Shown in pieces: positions 1-8,823 of a DNA stretch of 64,000 nt (position 1 is the first letter of the stretch; each line of letters starts with the position of its first letter). The translations under genes were made by a program, and so were the position numbers. Source of the DNA: Methanocorpusculum vombati. GTDB taxonomy: Archaea > Halobacteriota > Methanomicrobia > Methanomicrobiales > Methanocorpusculaceae. The stretch covers positions 62,001 through 126,000 of the forward strand of contig NZ_JAPTGC010000001.1 of NCBI RefSeq assembly GCF_026891935.1, in the 5' to 3' direction. The notes below the pieces were generated by a model. It was given only the letters and a program-made list of their open reading frames with translations, had not been told where the DNA came from and made no database searches.

Positions 1-2
1 AT

Positions 3-1862
3 CACTGGCTCAGCACGAGCAAAATCCCAAGCGGTGAAGCAGGCATCACTGCATTTGCCGAGCTTGAGATGCAGCATCAGGCAGAACTCCTGCGTCTGCT
101 GAACAACATCACCACGCCGAAAACCCACGAGGAAGACCTCCTCCTCACCCTCTACAACTCCGTAAAAGACATGGACGCCCGAAACGCACAGGGCATGCAG
201 CCGATTCTTCCGGAACTCTCCCGTATCAAAAATATCAGCACCCTTGACGAACTCTCCGCCTGGCTCACCGACAGCGGGTATCACCTCGCAAACCCTCTTG
301 CCATCCTCACCGTCACCGTTGATCCGAAAAACAGCTCGGCCTACATCGTAGGAATCGATCCGATCGCACTCTCCCTCGGCAGTAAAGACGAGTACAAAAA
401 TCTTACCAAATCCGGGGAACAACTCAAACAGAACAACGACCATACCTACGAACAGCTCCTTATACACGCCGGATACTCCCAAGAGGAAGCTCAGGCACTC
501 AACCGGGCGGTGTTTGCGGTCGAAGCACAGATCGCGGACGGCCGCCGCAACGCGTCCAACCTGACCGCCGAAAACCGCATCGATCTCATCTACAACCCGC
601 GGACGCTCGAACAGCTCAGAGCCGAGTCTCCCGCCTACCCGCTTGCGGAGATCCTTACCGCAAAAGGATACGACAGGGGAAGCCCCTTCGTACTCAGTGA
701 ACCGCAGTGGCTCGCTGCTCTCAACGCCGCCTACACCGAAGAAAATCTCGAAGGACTCAAAGGACTGCTTATCCAGAACACGCTCAAAGAAACAGCCCAG
801 TATCTGGATCAGAAATGCCTTGACATTTACAACGAACGAATCATCGCCAAGTACGGTATCAGCGGAACAAAAACTCCCGAACAGATGGCATACGACGCCA
901 TCAATACGAAACTCGGTGTTGCAACCGGCAGGGTGTATGCGGACGCCTACTTCTCCGAGGAGATCAAAACCGACATTACGGAAATGATCGAACGCATCCG
1001 TGAGACATTCAAGCAGCGGCTTACCCGCGCCGACTGGCTCACCAATGAGACCAGGGATGCAGCAGTCGAAAAACTTGATGCAATCACGATTAATGTCGGT
1101 TATCCGGAGATCTGGACCGACTACTCAGCCCTTGCACTCCGAAGCGCCGCAGAGGGGGGAAGTGCCGCAGAAAACATCCTCAAAATTGCCGAATTCGAAG
1201 CGGACCGCCAGAAACACAAGATAGGAACGACCGTTGTCAAAGGCGAATGGTCGGAGTGTATGCCGCAGGAGGTCAACGCCTTCTACAGTCCGGAGAGCAA
1301 CTCCCTCAACATTCCGGCGGGAATTCTCGGCGGCGTCTTCTATGATCCGAACGGATCCTATGAGTCGCAGCTTGGCAGCATCGGTATGATCATCGGCCAT
1401 GAGTTTACGCATGCTTTTGACACAACCGGCAGCCAGTACGACAAGGACGGAAACCTCCGGAACTGGTGGACGGACGCGGACCGGAATGCGTTCCGGAATC
1501 ATACCGCAAAGGTTGCGGCATATTATGAAACCATTCTGCCGTACCCGGACCTGGGTGTGGACGGTGATATGACCATTGGTGAGACGGTGGCTGATCTCGG
1601 CGGCCTCGCCTGTATGATGGATATCGCAGGTACAATCGAAGGATTCGACTACGAAGAGTTTTTTACGTCCTTCTCGCACATCTGGCGAAAGATGTATCCG
1701 GAACAGATAGGCAGGATAATTCTGGAAACGGATGAACATCCGCCGGGATATGTGCGGACGAATGTAAACGTACAGCAGGTACAGGAGTTCTATACCACGT
1801 TTAACGTGACGGCAAAAGACGGCATGTATCTTGCACCGGAAGACCGGCTGGTCGTCTGGTAA
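3..1862 (+). CDS. M13 family zinc metallopeptidase (neprilysin-like), 5' end outside window
   Basis: Zinc-dependent oligopeptidase of the neprilysin/PepO family. The reading frame is open to the left edge of the window, so the true start lies upstream; the ATG at 69 is internal, because sense codons run from base 3. Counting from that ATG, the zinc motif HEFTH has His444, Glu445 and His448, and the downstream GETVADLGG supplies the third ligand Glu505 and the conserved Asp509. The substrate-binding NAFYSPESNS motif lies about 40 residues before HEFTH. About 620 residues are visible, close to the usual 630-700 for bacterial and archaeal M13 enzymes, so little is missing. Whether the protein has an N-terminal anchor or is cytoplasmic cannot be seen. 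The family assignment is firm; the substrate is unknown. Confidence 0.93.
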   Translation, partial: HWLSTSKIPSGEAGITAFAELEMQHQAELLRLLNNITTPKTHEEDLLLTLYNSVKDMDARNAQGMQPILPELSRIKNISTLDELSAWLTDSGYHLANPLAILTVTVDPKNSSAYIVGIDPIALSLGSKDEYKNLTKSGEQLKQNNDHTYEQLLIHAGYSQEEAQALNRAVFAVEAQIADGRRNASNLTAENRIDLIYNPRTLEQLRAESPAYPLAEILTAKGYDRGSPFVLSEPQWLAALNAAYTEENLEGLKGLLIQNTLKETAQYLDQKCLDIYNERIIAKYGISGTKTPEQMAYDAINTKLGVATGRVYADAYFSEEIKTDITEMIERIRETFKQRLTRADWLTNETRDAAVEKLDAITINVGYPEIWTDYSALALRSAAEGGSAAENILKIAEFEADRQKHKIGTTVVKGEWSECMPQEVNAFYSPESNSLNIPAGILGGVFYDPNGSYESQLGSIGMIIGHEFTHAFDTTGSQYDKDGNLRNWWTDADRNAFRNHTAKVAAYYETILPYPDLGVDGDMTIGETVADLGGLACMMDIAGTIEGFDYEEFFTSFSHIWRKMYPEQIGRIILETDEHPPGYVRTNVNVQQVQEFYTTFNVTAKDGMYLAPEDRLVVW

Positions 1863-2340
1863 ACTGACGGAGAGCACCGATCCTCAGATCAAGCGTCCAA
1901 TCCGCAGACGTATCGCCGGAATGACTCATCAGAACATAACAACCCCGGATGCGGCCTGAACAGTACCCGCGCCGCACAACAGAAACTTCAGCACAATCCT
2001 TGCGAAAAGAGTAGGTGAGGCAGGGACTCGTGAAGGACCAAAACCGCGGGTACTGTCAGAGGGCCGCTGTCTCGAGGGGTGTTACAAAATAGAATACGCC
2101 GCGGGGGGATATAAACCCCCGACCGCGCGTACTGAAAGTGCCTCATATCAGTTCTGGGACTTCGCATACAGATAAACCGAACTTGCCGTGACGTGCTCCT
2201 GCGGTGTTCCTGAAAAAAAGTAACAGACGAAAGGCATGCATTCCGCATTCTTCGTGAACAGATCAAAAATAAAAATGCCGACCCTCCCTTGAGCCAGAGT
2301 ATAAATAGAAACATCACATCATAGTGATTTAGAGTAGATT
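1863..2340. other. 478-bp intergenic region with the promoter of the LytS-type gene
   Basis: No convincing gene. A TATA-like AGTATAAATAG at 2298-2308, 33 bp before the ATG at 2341, is a plausible promoter for the next gene. A second TATA-like GATATAAAC sits at about 2109-2117 inside a short palindrome with G5 and C5 arms. It could drive a small RNA, but I see no gene-like structure after it. Confidence 0.4.
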
Positions 2341-2940
2341 ATGGATCTTGTATCTCTTGGTTGTTTTCTTATCGTGAATCTTGGTCTTGCGGCATTGTCC
2401 GGCTATTACCTTGGAAAAACAAAACTGCTTGACAAAAACGGAGGCAGACTGACCGGATGGTTGCGAAGTCTCTGCGGAATTGTAATCTTCGGAATCATCT
2501 CAATTATCGGAACCCTGTCCGCGGTTGATGTAAACGGGGTTATTATGAACAACCGTGACAGCGCTCCGGTCTCTGCCGGCCTCTACTTCGGGCCGGTAAT
2601 TGGTGTCGGGGCTGCGGCGGTGAGTGCACTCTTCCGGCTGACACAGGGGGGCATTACGATGATTCCCTGTAGTCTGGGAACTTTTTGCGCCGGATGCATT
2701 GCGGCGGCTGCGGGATACTACTTCCGGGATCGTCCCTCCCTCTGGCTTGCCGCCCTGATCGGTGTGGTCGCGGTTCTGGTACATTCGGTCCTGGTGATCT
2801 TCCTCAGCGAAGGAGGGCTCAGTGTCGGCTGGCAGATTGTCATGGAGACGCCGGCAGCGGCAGGATACGGAATCGTCGTGATTATCTCGATCATGCTGTT
2901 CTCCTGGCTCTACCGTTCCGCACAGGAGCGGACAGAATAA
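2341..2940 (+). CDS. Stand-alone 5TM-LytS-type integral membrane protein
   Basis: A 199-residue protein that is almost wholly membrane-embedded, with five or six hydrophobic segments. The central block (NNRDSAPVSAGLYFGPVIG followed by FRLTQGG and SLGTFCAG) matches the conserved core of the 5TM receptor domain of the LytS/YhcK sensor family. In those sensors the domain is followed by GAF, kinase or GGDEF modules; here nothing follows the membrane part, so it cannot signal by itself. The downstream nucleobase permease starts 64 bp later and has its own TATA-like sequence, so the two may be expressed separately. By family it could sense or move a small ligand; the ligand is not known. Confidence 0.75.
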   Translation: MDLVSLGCFLIVNLGLAALSGYYLGKTKLLDKNGGRLTGWLRSLCGIVIFGIISIIGTLSAVDVNGVIMNNRDSAPVSAGLYFGPVIGVGAAAVSALFRLTQGGITMIPCSLGTFCAGCIAAAAGYYFRDRPSLWLAALIGVVAVLVHSVLVIFLSEGGLSVGWQIVMETPAAAGYGIVVIISIMLFSWLYRSAQERTE

Positions 2941-2982
2941 TCCGCACCTCTTTTTTGGATCACATCCGCCGGCCTCATGCCT

Positions 2983-2992
2983 TATATCATGT
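2983..2992 (+). promoter_or_regulatory. TATA-like box of the NCS2 permease gene
   Basis: CTTATATCAT lies about 20 bp before the first possible ATG (3005) and about 30 bp before the second (3014), fitting a short-leader archaeal promoter. Confidence 0.4.
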
Positions 2993-3004
2993 AAACGCAA
3001 AGAA

Positions 3005-4321
3005 ATGGTACAAATGTCCTTCCGCTACAACGTCAATGACCGCGTTCCCGTAAAGGAGATGGCAACCTCCGGCCTCATGTGGACGATCTGCTCCGCAGCA
3101 TTCGTCATCATCTTTGCAAACGTTGTGGCAGGACTCTATAACGCGACCCCGGCGGAGGCGGTCTGGTACGCCCAGAAACTTCTCGTCATCACCGGCATTG
3201 CGGTAATCTTACAGGTTATTTTCGGCCACCGGCTCCCCGCGGTCTACGGCCCGTCTGCGATTCTGCTTACCGCGGCGGTTGCTGCGACCGACTTTGCCCC
3301 CGCAGCATTTTCCACCGCCCTTGTTCTCTGTGGTGCAGCCGGGATTGTGATCGCCCGCACCGGCCTTCTCACCAGAGTTGCAAAACTGTTTACGCCCCGC
3401 GTAATCGGAACCGTTCTGACCTTAATCCCGTTAACACTCGTCCCGACATTCGCCGGCCTCATCGCAAATCCGGACCAGCCGGGAAGCATGGCCGCAAAAC
3501 TGATCTTCGCATTCGTGCTGCTGATTCTGATCTTCGCCCTCAACCATCACCTCAAAGGATTCTGGCGGGCGACCTTAATGCTGTGGGTGCTCGTCTTCGG
3601 AACGATTGCGGCCTTCGTCTGTTTTCCCGGAACCGCAGTCTCCTTTGATGCGGGCGGAAGCGTCCCTCTTACCGAAGGGCTGCTGCTCACCCCGATCGCC
3701 GCGCCCGGCGTCATCCTCTCGGTTTTCATCTGCTACATCGCCCTAATCGTCAACGATATAGGCAGCATCCGCGGCGTTGGGGAGGTAGCAAAAGTTCAGG
3801 CGGCGGAAACGGAAGGACAACTCCGCCGCGGCATTACCGTCACGGGCATCATGAACATGCTCTCCGGCGGTGCGGGCGTTCTCGGCGGCGTCAACTACTC
3901 GATCTCCTCGGGCATGATCCTTGACACAAAGAATGCAAGCCGCTACCCCCTGCTCGCCGCAGGCGCTGCGATGATCGTCTGCGCCGCAGTCCCGCCGGTG
4001 ATCTCGCTTATCATCACGATTCCGACCGTGATTACGGGATGTCTCCTCATCTTCATCATGACCAGCCAGCTTTCCGCGGCGCTTGGCGTCCTGATAGAAC
4101 ATGAGGGAAGCGGAATGTTCTCCTTCAACAACGGCGTTGTGATCGGTTTTTCGATTCTTATCGCGGCAACATTTTCGTTTCTGCCGGAAGCAGCGGTTGC
4201 CGCAGTTCCGGCAGTCGTCCGGCCCGTGCTTGCAAACGGATTTGTCGCGGGAACGGTTGCGGTGATGCTCCTCGAACATGTGGTGTTCCGGGAAAAAAAG
4301 GAGAGGGGCAGTAACGCATGA
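3005..4321 (+). CDS. NCS2 family uracil/xanthine permease
   Basis: Nucleobase:cation symporter of the uracil/xanthine permease family (438 aa, about 12-14 membrane segments). The N-terminal segment around residues 20-40, the AVYGPSAILLTAAVAATDF stretch near residue 80, the GGAGVLGGVNYS loop near 290 and the FNNGVVIGFS segment near 375 are typical of the family. It probably imports uracil, xanthine or a related base by coupling to protons or sodium; the actual base cannot be told from sequence. The ATG at 3014 (MSFRYN) is an alternative start. The 3' end faces the convergent regulator at 4491 across 169 bp without a gene. Confidence 0.88.
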   Translation: MVQMSFRYNVNDRVPVKEMATSGLMWTICSAAFVIIFANVVAGLYNATPAEAVWYAQKLLVITGIAVILQVIFGHRLPAVYGPSAILLTAAVAATDFAPAAFSTALVLCGAAGIVIARTGLLTRVAKLFTPRVIGTVLTLIPLTLVPTFAGLIANPDQPGSMAAKLIFAFVLLILIFALNHHLKGFWRATLMLWVLVFGTIAAFVCFPGTAVSFDAGGSVPLTEGLLLTPIAAPGVILSVFICYIALIVNDIGSIRGVGEVAKVQAAETEGQLRRGITVTGIMNMLSGGAGVLGGVNYSISSGMILDTKNASRYPLLAAGAAMIVCAAVPPVISLIITIPTVITGCLLIFIMTSQLSAALGVLIEHEGSGMFSFNNGVVIGFSILIAATFSFLPEAAVAAVPAVVRPVLANGFVAGTVAVMLLEHVVFREKKERGSNA

Positions 4322-4490
4322 GGCACGAAACAAAAATTACTGAAAGAACTGACATCAACAATACAATCTAAAAAAGATCGTGCCGGATCTATTTTCTTTT
4401 CTCTTTGAACGCAGACTCATCCATTTTCAATCCAAATTCTCCATGAAACTGCGGAGCAGAAATGATCTCCGAGAACAGTAATACGGATCA

Positions 4491-5303
4491 TCAGACAATT
4501 TTTAAAAGAGAACGATATTTTTCCACAAATGAGGAGCTAACAGTGTAGCAGGTGATGTTCAGATTTTTTTCAAACGTTATCACCTGTAACCGTTGCAGCC
4601 GAGCAAGATGCCATCGAAGAGTGGTTATCGGAATGCCGGTAATTCTGCTGATCTGTTTTTGGGATATTCCCGGATATTCAAGGATTATGCCAAAGATCAT
4701 CTGTCGGCTGTGGTTTTCAAGAAGTTTCCATGCGGGATCATCCTGCAGAGGTGAAGGGGTGCCTGCCGGATAGTAGCGCACGACTCCACCCTTACTCTTG
4801 CGTATTCTTTGTTCGGCAAGAAGTCGTTTTAGGTTGTAGGAGACTGAGCCGCGGGAAAATCCCGTGACTTTGATAAGATCAATCTGCCGCATACCGGGTT
4901 GTTCACGTAGATAGGAAAGAAGGATCATCGGGCGCGAGGCGGGATCCTCTGAGAGTTTACGATGCGTATAGAGAAAGAAGAACACAGATCCAGAGAAAAA
5001 GAGGGTAAGCAAAAGGGCTATTGCTTCCGCTATCCAGACGGGAACGTCGTGAATATTGAAGATATCTAGGACAAGAGACACAAAAGAGGGCTTGGAAAAA
5101 TCAAAACCAATAATTTTGATAATCGGGTTTTCATCATCCTTGCCATCGGAAATAAGATCAGGGTCTCCAGGGGAAACAGTGATGCCGGAAAGTGGAAAGT
5201 GTACAACACCCTCTTGAGCAGCTGTAACTGAGCTGATGCTTATACAACTGATCAGCAAGAGGGCAATGCAAACTATTCTCAATACGGATATTCGAGGAGA
5301 CAT
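4491..5303 (-). CDS. Membrane-anchored regulator with two winged-helix domains
   Basis: A 270-residue protein with a signal-peptide-like hydrophobic N-terminus (residues 8-28), an extracytoplasmic stretch, a membrane segment at about residues 85-113 and a cytoplasmic half with two consecutive winged-helix units: first near residues 125-170 (FSRGSVSYNLKRLLAEQRI), second near 195-245 (GIPITTLRWHLARLQRLQV). This layout suggests a one-component sensor that reads something outside the membrane and binds DNA inside. Its ATG overlaps, as TAATG, the stop that the preceding secreted protein would use after a -1 shift, so the two were probably translationally coupled. The signal and DNA targets are not known. 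Similar membrane HTH proteins are common in Methanomicrobiales. Confidence 0.7.
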   Translation of the reverse strand: MSPRISVLRIVCIALLLISCISISSVTAAQEGVVHFPLSGITVSPGDPDLISDGKDDENPIIKIIGFDFSKPSFVSLVLDIFNIHDVPVWIAEAIALLLTLFFSGSVFFFLYTHRKLSEDPASRPMILLSYLREQPGMRQIDLIKVTGFSRGSVSYNLKRLLAEQRIRKSKGGVVRYYPAGTPSPLQDDPAWKLLENHSRQMIFGIILEYPGISQKQISRITGIPITTLRWHLARLQRLQVITFEKNLNITCYTVSSSFVEKYRSLLKIV

Positions 5304-6378
5304 TAACGGCTGGTGATAATTATGTTGAACAGCTGCGAACCTGATACTTGTGTTCCAATAACCTCACAACGCCAGTACCCACTTTCAAGAGGCGAGGCTG
5401 AATACCCTCCAAAAATGGAAATGAACATCCACCCTTAATTTTCCCCTCAGAAGTAACTCCACTACTGCACTTGATCCATGATGCATCCACTTGAGATAAT
5501 GAACGTGAGGTGACCGTACCTATGAAATTGTTTTCAGTTGAAGCATAAGGCTGGTATAGTCTCCATCCAACAGAATTCCCCTGTCCGCAGGTTACAACAC
5601 CATAATTCCCAGATCCATCCTTTGCAGCAAATCCAATTGTACAGGAATACGGTGAATTTTCAGCATAAATACCCCTCCACAATGGACGTTGCCGATCCAG
5701 TTTGCTTCTCAATTCTGCATTTCCTTTCAAAATGAATACAATACTTGAATCTGGAGAAGTTATCCCTGAGTCCGTAATGATAGTAGCCTCAAGGAAAATT
5801 ACAGGAATTTCAGTATTATAACCATTCATGGAGGCTATTTTCTGAATAAGGTTGTAAATATTTACCATATCCTGTTGGGAATGAGGATACAGAGTATTAA
5901 TACGAACCTCAAGATATCCAGAACTACTTATACCATACCCTTGGAATGTTGTGTCAGTCAAACTCAGTATATCACCGATCGTTACATTAGCTATCACGAA
6001 ATCTCCATTGTGATCATAATACTGAAAATCGGGAAGAACAAGATTTTTATAACGATCTGGATATCCGGATAACTTCTCCTTATTAGAACCAGTAAGGTGT
6101 AACCCGTCGTTCAGGAAGGATAGTGTGGGATCATAAAAGAATGTTTGAACTGTTCCCCAATCGGGAGGGAGGAAGGGGATAGCATTACCTGTATCTATCT
6201 TTACCAGGTCGTTGTACTCGTTTGACAACGTAACTGCTTCTTGAGAGGGAAGACCCAATACCACTTGCTGTTGGTCAATACTGAGATCACTTGGAGCTGC
6301 TGACACTGCTGAAACCAGGAAGGTTAGCATAAACATGCAAAACAACATCGACAGAAGATTTTTCCTGATTTTTTTCAT
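5303..6378 (-). CDS. Secreted chymotrypsin-fold-like protein, apparent -1 frameshift near its end
   Basis: In the uninterrupted frame it is 352 aa and stops at 5320. Residues 1-28 form a clean signal peptide ending AVSAA. The C-terminal third (CTIGFAAKDG, GVVTCGQGN, SQVDASWIKC) resembles the streptogrisin/alpha-lytic branch of chymotrypsin-like proteases, but the usual catalytic TAGHC is TCGQG, so His is lost and activity is doubtful. At a T5 run (plus-strand A5 at 5411-5415) a -1 shift gives a tail containing FGGYSASPLESGYWRCE and ending IIITSR, with its stop overlapping the regulator start as TAATG; without the shift the tail is unlike protein and the gene ends 16 bp short. So this is a one-base deletion, a programmed shift, or a sequencing error. 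GGTGAG precedes the ATG. Cell-surface role unknown. Confidence 0.55.
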
Positions 6379-6585
6379 ACAATTCTCACCGAATAATTTT
6401 TCTTTCGTTAGTCATGCATTACCATGAAACATAATTCTCTAGGACCCCTTATCTCTAAAGAACTGAACAGGTCCGACTCTTCACAGTTCAAGAGATATGT
6501 ATCAATTATCACGAGAAACAACATAAAGACTGTGAGCATCCCTTAGCATTTCAAAAATGTTCGTCACTGAAAAAAATTGAAAAAA

Positions 6586-6993
6586 TTACCGGATAAAATT
6601 CGTCCACAGATGCTCCTCGTACTCCGGTGCCAAGCACTCCCGCATTTCTTCCCGCCTCAATGCACCGCAGCATCCACGCCATATTCTCCCCCAGCGTCCG
6701 CATAACCTGCAGCCCCTCCAGATCCTGCCGGACCTCGTCCGGAGTTGAACCGTGCACCCATATTCCAGTACTGCGACGACACAATCGGCATATTGCTGAT
6801 CAGAAAGTACGTGTTCAAGCGATCAAACGCAGCCGTCGCCCCGCCCCGGCAGGCCCCGCATAGCATAGTACACCGGAGACCCCACAACAATTGCATCGTA
6901 CTCGTCAAGGCGATCCAAAATTTCATTCACCGCATCGGGGAAAACGCACCGGCTCGTTTCGGCACCCTTCCCGCGATCGGATCAGCAGAACCC
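6586..6993 (-). pseudogene. Decayed second NADPH-dependent FMN reductase / flavodoxin-family gene
   Basis: Pieces of a flavodoxin-fold iron-sulfur-type reductase can be read in order but in different frames on the minus strand: VLLIRSREGC (like the VLLINGSPRKEGC start), then CVFPDAVNEILDRLDEYDA and IVVGSPVYYA, then CRGGATAAFDRLNTYF and PIVSSQYWNM, then VHGSTPDEVRQDLEGLQVMR, then APEYEEHLWTNFIR and a stop. The region between SPVYYA and CRGGATAAF that this family normally has is gone, as is most of the N-terminal third. Several deletions and at least three frame changes make a functional product impossible. It starts directly after the stop of the intact family member at 6994, suggesting a former tandem pair. 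Confidence 0.8.
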
Positions 6994-7551
6994 TCACACA
7001 ATCGACCTCCCGAGCTCCTCCGCCACCGTGAGAACCGGCCTGCCGGCAATATCTCCAACGTGCATCACTCCGCCCGCAAGCACCATTCCTTTGTTCTTCC
7101 ATCCGAGATTCTTCAGAAGACTCTGATAATAGCTCACCACCGGCGCAAAATTCTCCTCCGAAGCCTCCTCCGCAGGCATCAGCAGAACACACTCCTTCTG
7201 TGGCGTCCGGTACTCCGGATCACACTCCGTCACCGCAAACAAACGATCAAGCGCCGTCTTCAGCTGCGCCGTCACGCTCCAGTAGTACATCGGGGACGCA
7301 AACACCACAACATCCGCCGCGCGGTACACCGGATAAACTTCCTCCATCGCATCCTTCTGAACACACGGACTACTCGGATCCTTCCCGCCGCCGAAACAGC
7401 CGAGACACGGATGAATATCCATCTTCTGCAGATCAAACCGCGTAACAGAATGTCCCCCAGACTCCGCACCGCATACAAACGCATCAATCAGTACAGCCGT
7501 GTTTCCCTTCGGACGGGGACTGCCGTTTAAAATCAAAATCTTCTTACTCAT
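6994..7551 (-). CDS. Flavodoxin-family NADPH-dependent FMN reductase
   Basis: A 185-residue flavodoxin-like protein. The phosphate-binding loop GSPRPKGNT is at residues 10-18, a cysteine pair motif CLGCFGGG near residues 54-61 with a third Cys at 68, and the flavin-facing ASPMYYWSVTAQLK near residue 90. The family binds FMN and reduces flavins, quinones or iron using NAD(P)H; cysteine-bearing members can be iron-sulfur flavoproteins, but here the spacing only hints at that. The ATG at 7551 begins MSKKILILNGSP as expected. It is intact in contrast to the decayed neighbour just downstream. Oxidative-stress genes (peroxiredoxin) nearby suggest a redox role, which is inference. Confidence 0.85.
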   Translation of the reverse strand: MSKKILILNGSPRPKGNTAVLIDAFVCGAESGGHSVTRFDLQKMDIHPCLGCFGGGKDPSSPCVQKDAMEEVYPVYRAADVVVFASPMYYWSVTAQLKTALDRLFAVTECDPEYRTPQKECVLLMPAEEASEENFAPVVSYYQSLLKNLGWKNKGMVLAGGVMHVGDIAGRPVLTVAEELGRSIV

Positions 7552-7669
7552 AAATCATCAGCCTCTTCAACTTGGGTGAAACAGAACCGGGAAAAAATGG
7601 TTGCTGCAGAACACAAATACGCATCTTTCAGAACGATACCCGTGCAGGGAAAACGAAAAAGTTTGAGGA

Positions 7670-7858
7670 TCAGAACTGCCTCTGTAAAAACTCAAAGGCC
7701 GCCATCACTTCGGCAAACTCTTTTCTGCGGAAGGGATTCGTCTCCGGATTGTACTTATCGCGAAGATCGCGGAACGCCTTTGCAGTCGTCGCAAAATCCG
7801 AACCCGCCGGAACACCGAGAATCGCATATGCCGCCTCGGTCGTCATCATCTCAACCAT
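7670..7858 (-). CDS. Small J-domain-like protein with NPE in place of HPD
   Basis: A 62-residue protein from the ATG at 7858, preceded by an AGAGGT ribosome site; an upstream TTG at 7879 is a less likely start. The sequence AAYAILGVPAGSD, AKAFRDLRDKYNPETNP and FAEVMAAFEFLQ follows the helix pattern of a DnaJ J-domain almost end to end. The HPD tripeptide that contacts Hsp70 is replaced by NPE, so ordinary DnaK stimulation is unlikely. It lies between the flavodoxin-family gene and the peroxiredoxin, all on the minus strand. Its function is unknown; the J-like fold is my reading from pattern only. Confidence 0.55.
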   Translation of the reverse strand: MVEMMTTEAAYAILGVPAGSDFATTAKAFRDLRDKYNPETNPFRRKEFAEVMAAFEFLQRQF

Positions 7859-7903
7859 ACTACTAACCTCTGGCTTCAAAAGAGAAAAAGCTTGAGGAAG
7901 GAT

Positions 7904-8602
7904 CTACAGATCCTTCATCAGAAGATACCAGGTCTTCTTATCAGGGCCGGTCACCTTCTCGCGTTCCTCCATCTCCTTCTGGGTCTTTGGTGCCGGAACA
8001 ATCACCTTGTCCCCCGGCTTCCAGTTTGCCGGCGTTGCAACATGATGCGTATCGTTCACCTGCAGGGCATCAATCACCCGCAGAATCTCTGCAATGCACC
8101 GGCCTGTCGTCAGCGGATAATAGATCATCGCACGAAGAATCCCTTTTGGATCAATAAAGAACACCGCACGGCAGGCAGCAGTCGAACTCATCGCCGGCTG
8201 AATCATACCGTACAGGGACGCAACGCCCGTATCCAGATCCGCAATAACCGGGAACGGCACATGAACGCCAAGCTTCTCTTCAATATCCCGTATCCATGCA
8301 AGATGCGAAGACGAACTGTCAACCGAAAGACCGATTAACGCAACGTTTCTCTTCTCAAACTCAGGGTACGCCTTCGAAAACGCTACGAACTCCGTCGTAC
8401 AGACCGGGGTAAAATCTGCCGGATGGGAGAACAGCACGACCCACTTCTTGTCCCGGTAGTCGGACAGCTTGATCTCACCGTGGGTGGTTTCTGCAATAAA
8501 TTCGGGGGCGGGTTCGCCGAGACGGGGCATCTCGTGATAGAAATCTCCGCATCCGCAGTCGTCATCGAATGCATCGCAGAGACAATTGGTATCGTCGCAC
8601 AT
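7904..8602 (-). CDS. Peroxiredoxin (Prx6-type) with cysteine-rich N-terminal extension
   Basis: Thiol peroxidase that reduces hydrogen and alkyl peroxides. The active-site loop [12 protein letters not shown] holds the peroxidatic Cys68. Further cysteines are in [10 protein letters not shown] and TTGRCIAE, and the long C-terminal arm with [15 protein letters not shown] is typical of the archaeal Prx6 group that forms decamers. Length is 232 aa. Unusually, about 25 residues precede the canonical [11 protein letters not shown] start and carry five cysteines in a C-x4-C-x-C-x6-C-x-C pattern among acidic residues, which could bind a metal or act as an extra redox site. An internal start at the MPRLGE methionine would remove this. 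The gene is likely first in a minus-strand group with the J-like and flavodoxin genes. Confidence 0.92.
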   Translation of the reverse strand: MCDDTNCLCDAFDDDCGCGDFYHEMPRLGEPAPEFIAETTHGEIKLSDYRDKKWVVLFSHPADFTPVCTTEFVAFSKAYPEFEKRNVALIGLSVDSSSSHLAWIRDIEEKLGVHVPFPVIADLDTGVASLYGMIQPAMSSTAACRAVFFIDPKGILRAMIYYPLTTGRCIAEILRVIDALQVNDTHHVATPANWKPGDKVIVPAPKTQKEMEEREKVTGPDKKTWYLLMKDL

Positions 8603-8823
8603 TTTTGTGGTTCACCTTGCATGTCTATTGCACCCTTGTGTGGATAAGGGTTCAGTTGACGGCAAAAAAATGCATTCGGATCGGAAAAATTGCCCAGAAG
8701 TCCGTGTAAGAGCACATATATAGCATGTTGACGAATTAAGTAGGTTGCAGTAACTTTGTGTATTTGTACCCGGCAGCCCGGTGTGGGGCAGGCGGGAGAA
8801 ATACCACTGCCGGGGGAATATTT

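Noticed and set aside
2100-2120. GGGGG-N7-CCCCC palindrome with a TATA-like centre as a small RNA promoter
   Set aside because: Short and isolated; nothing gene-like or structured follows.
1988-2317. 109-codon minus-strand frame in the first intergenic gap
   Set aside because: No start context and it covers the promoter of the LytS-type gene.
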